This document shows, in pieces, positions 62,988 through 64,000 of a stretch of DNA of 64,000 bases. Source of the DNA: Betaproteobacteria bacterium (lineage in GTDB: Bacteria > Pseudomonadota > Gammaproteobacteria > Burkholderiales > Eutrophovitaceae); the NCBI GenBank assembly GCA_020354125.1, contig CP070643.1, forward strand, positions 2,774,372 through 2,838,371, written 5' to 3'. Numbering within the stretch: position 1 is the stretch's first letter; every line of letters begins with the position of its first letter. The position numbers and the translations under genes are program-made. The notes below the pieces were generated by a model. That model was not told where the DNA came from, did not search any database, and saw only the letters and a program-made list of their open reading frames with translations.

Positions 62988-64000
62988 CTAAGGCCTCAGC
63001 ACCAGTGCCAGCGGCTCGAGCGGTGCCAGTGACAGTGCCTGCCTGTTCGCGCCCATCGAAACCAGGGTAAGTAATTTAATCTGTGCTTCGGCGCTGGCGT
63101 CCTTGGCGCGGAATGTCACTTTCGCCAGCAGGCCATCGCCGGCAACCCCGCCGGCAACGCCTCGCACATTGCGCAGCAAGACGCGCCCCGACGGGTCTAT
63201 GCGATGCGTGAAGGCGGTGGCAGTGCCGTCCCGGTTCAGGAAGTCGCCCTCGCTGACCTTGACGGCCTCCAGCACGGCCGGGTCAAAACCAAGCTGTGCC
63301 GCCATCGCGTTGACCGGCTCGGCGGCGTTGACCCACAGCCACACATCAAAGGTTTCGCCAACCTTGGCCTGCTCCGGACCCTTGAACAGGGCAGTCACCT
63401 GCCCTTGCCTGGGTGCCGCCATAATCGGGGCGATGAGCGGCTCGCGCATTGATTGCGAGGGCTCTGGCGCCGCCGATTCGGGTTCGATGGCCGGAATCGC
63501 ACCGTTGTTGTTTAGCCCGGACTCCGCGGCGACGGTGCGCAAGGTCAACGGGCGCGTGCGCAGCGTCAATTCCGAGCCCGACCAGAACTCGGCGATTTGC
63601 GCCTGTGGGCGCACGACGTTCGAGATGATCCGCGGCGTGATCGCCAGCAGGATCTCGGTATTCCGGTTCTCGTCCGAGTGCGTGCCGAACAAGCGGCCGA
63701 GGACCGGCAGGTCACCGAGTCCCGGTATCTTGGTCGCGGCCTTGCGTTCTTCATCGCGGATCACGCCACTGAGTATTTGTGTTTCGCCGTCCGCCATGCG
63801 CAAGACGGTCTGTGCATTGCGCGTGCCGGTGCGGTAGGCAACCGAGCCATTGGCTGTCCTGACTTCTTCACCCAGGTTGCTGACCTCGAGTTTGACCGAA
63901 ATGGTGACCATGTTGTCCAGATGAATGACCGGCTGCACCTCCAGTTTCAAGCCGACGTCGAGATACTGGATGCTGTCGGTGACCACCGGATTGCCGGTGC
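62988..64000 (-). CDS. Secretin (GspD/PilQ-like) with C-terminal cohesin-like domain, 5' end outside window
   Basis: The frame runs off the right edge, so the N-terminus is missing; 336-plus residues are visible. The visible start is the secretin core (YLDVGLKLEVQPVIHLDNMVTISVKLEVSNL; TVLRMADGETQILSGVIRDEERKAATKIPGLGDLPVLGRLFG; TEILLAITPRII). The last 145 residues form a cohesin-like beta domain (VTALFKGPEQAKVGETFDVWLWVNA...LGFDPAVLEAVKV), a fusion known in some secretins. It is convergent with the pseudopilin genes, 21 bp apart, and supplies the outer-membrane pore of this machine. Confidence 0.92.
   Translation of the reverse strand, partial: TGNPVVTDSIQYLDVGLKLEVQPVIHLDNMVTISVKLEVSNLGEEVRTANGSVAYRTGTRNAQTVLRMADGETQILSGVIRDEERKAATKIPGLGDLPVLGRLFGTHSDENRNTEILLAITPRIISNVVRPQAQIAEFWSGSELTLRTRPLTLRTVAAESGLNNNGAIPAIEPESAAPEPSQSMREPLIAPIMAAPRQGQVTALFKGPEQAKVGETFDVWLWVNAAEPVNAMAAQLGFDPAVLEAVKVSEGDFLNRDGTATAFTHRIDPSGRVLLRNVRGVAGGVAGDGLLAKVTFRAKDASAEAQIKLLTLVSMGANRQALSLAPLEPLALVLRP

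Noticed and set aside
1..64000. Mobile element or genomic island
   Set aside because: No transposase, integrase, tRNA-linked attachment site or phage gene was found; gene content is accessory but no boundary can be drawn.

Overview
The window is protein-dense bacterial DNA with moderately high GC. I see no rRNA, tRNA, transposase, integrase or CRISPR array. The gene families suggest a free-living, probably aquatic, aerobic or facultative heterotroph, most likely a proteobacterium and plausibly gammaproteobacterial: homodimeric AceE-type E1, TRAP and SSS transporters, PQQ dehydrogenases, an RND pump, a MltF-like transglycosylase and a type II secretion-like locus. This placement is inference; no marker gene fixes the taxon.

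Layout. (1) 1-6625: aromatic catabolism. An intradiol dioxygenase is cut by the left edge. A minus-strand operon follows: CMD-family protein, 2-oxopent-4-enoate hydratase, 4-oxalocrotonate decarboxylase, TRAP binding protein, class III extradiol dioxygenase, TRAP small and large permeases. (2) 6920-16882: HAD-IIA phosphatase, TlpA-like thioredoxin, a lone AceE/MdeB-like E1 divergent from an Lrp-type regulator, a LOG protein, and an RND pump with its adaptor. (3) 17117-24640: an M81 (MlrC-like) metallopeptidase coupled to an OpuC-like ABC importer, then two near-identical SSS symporters separated by a 29-residue membrane micro-protein and closed by a strong terminator. (4) 24836-32274: an SDR, then a chaperone island (Hsp20, DnaJ, DnaK and an internally duplicated unknown protein). 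Two FNR/ANR-type boxes sit at class II promoter spacing in front of dnaK and hsp20. A double-sensor MltF-like transglycosylase follows. (5) 32553-42243: alcohol/halo-organic oxidation genes: epoxide-hydrolase-like and fluoroacetate-dehalogenase-like hydrolases, zinc ADH, ALDH, ketopantoate-reductase-like protein, VOC protein, a bicupin, and a lanthanide-type PQQ dehydrogenase with its cytochrome c. (6) 42313-55806: a sulfatase-fold protein with an atypical active site, a three-gene membrane VWA/BatA locus without MoxR nearby, a desaturase, two small secreted proteins, a Baeyer-Villiger-type monooxygenase and a second PQQ dehydrogenase. (7) 56140-64000: a hybrid type II/type IV filament locus (GspG, GspF, GspE, PilM/N/O-like proteins, two more pseudopilins) converging on a secretin with a C-terminal cohesin-like domain, cut by the right edge.

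How the parts may work together: regions 1 and 5 import and oxidise aromatics, alcohols and possibly haloacetate-type compounds. Region 4 looks like an oxygen-responsive chaperone module. Region 7 is a secretion or pilus-like machine. A side theme is short tandem repeats with 15-bp units at three unrelated places (32449, 43624, 59851), two of them coding for five-residue repeats, plus a 17-bp repeat at 38715.
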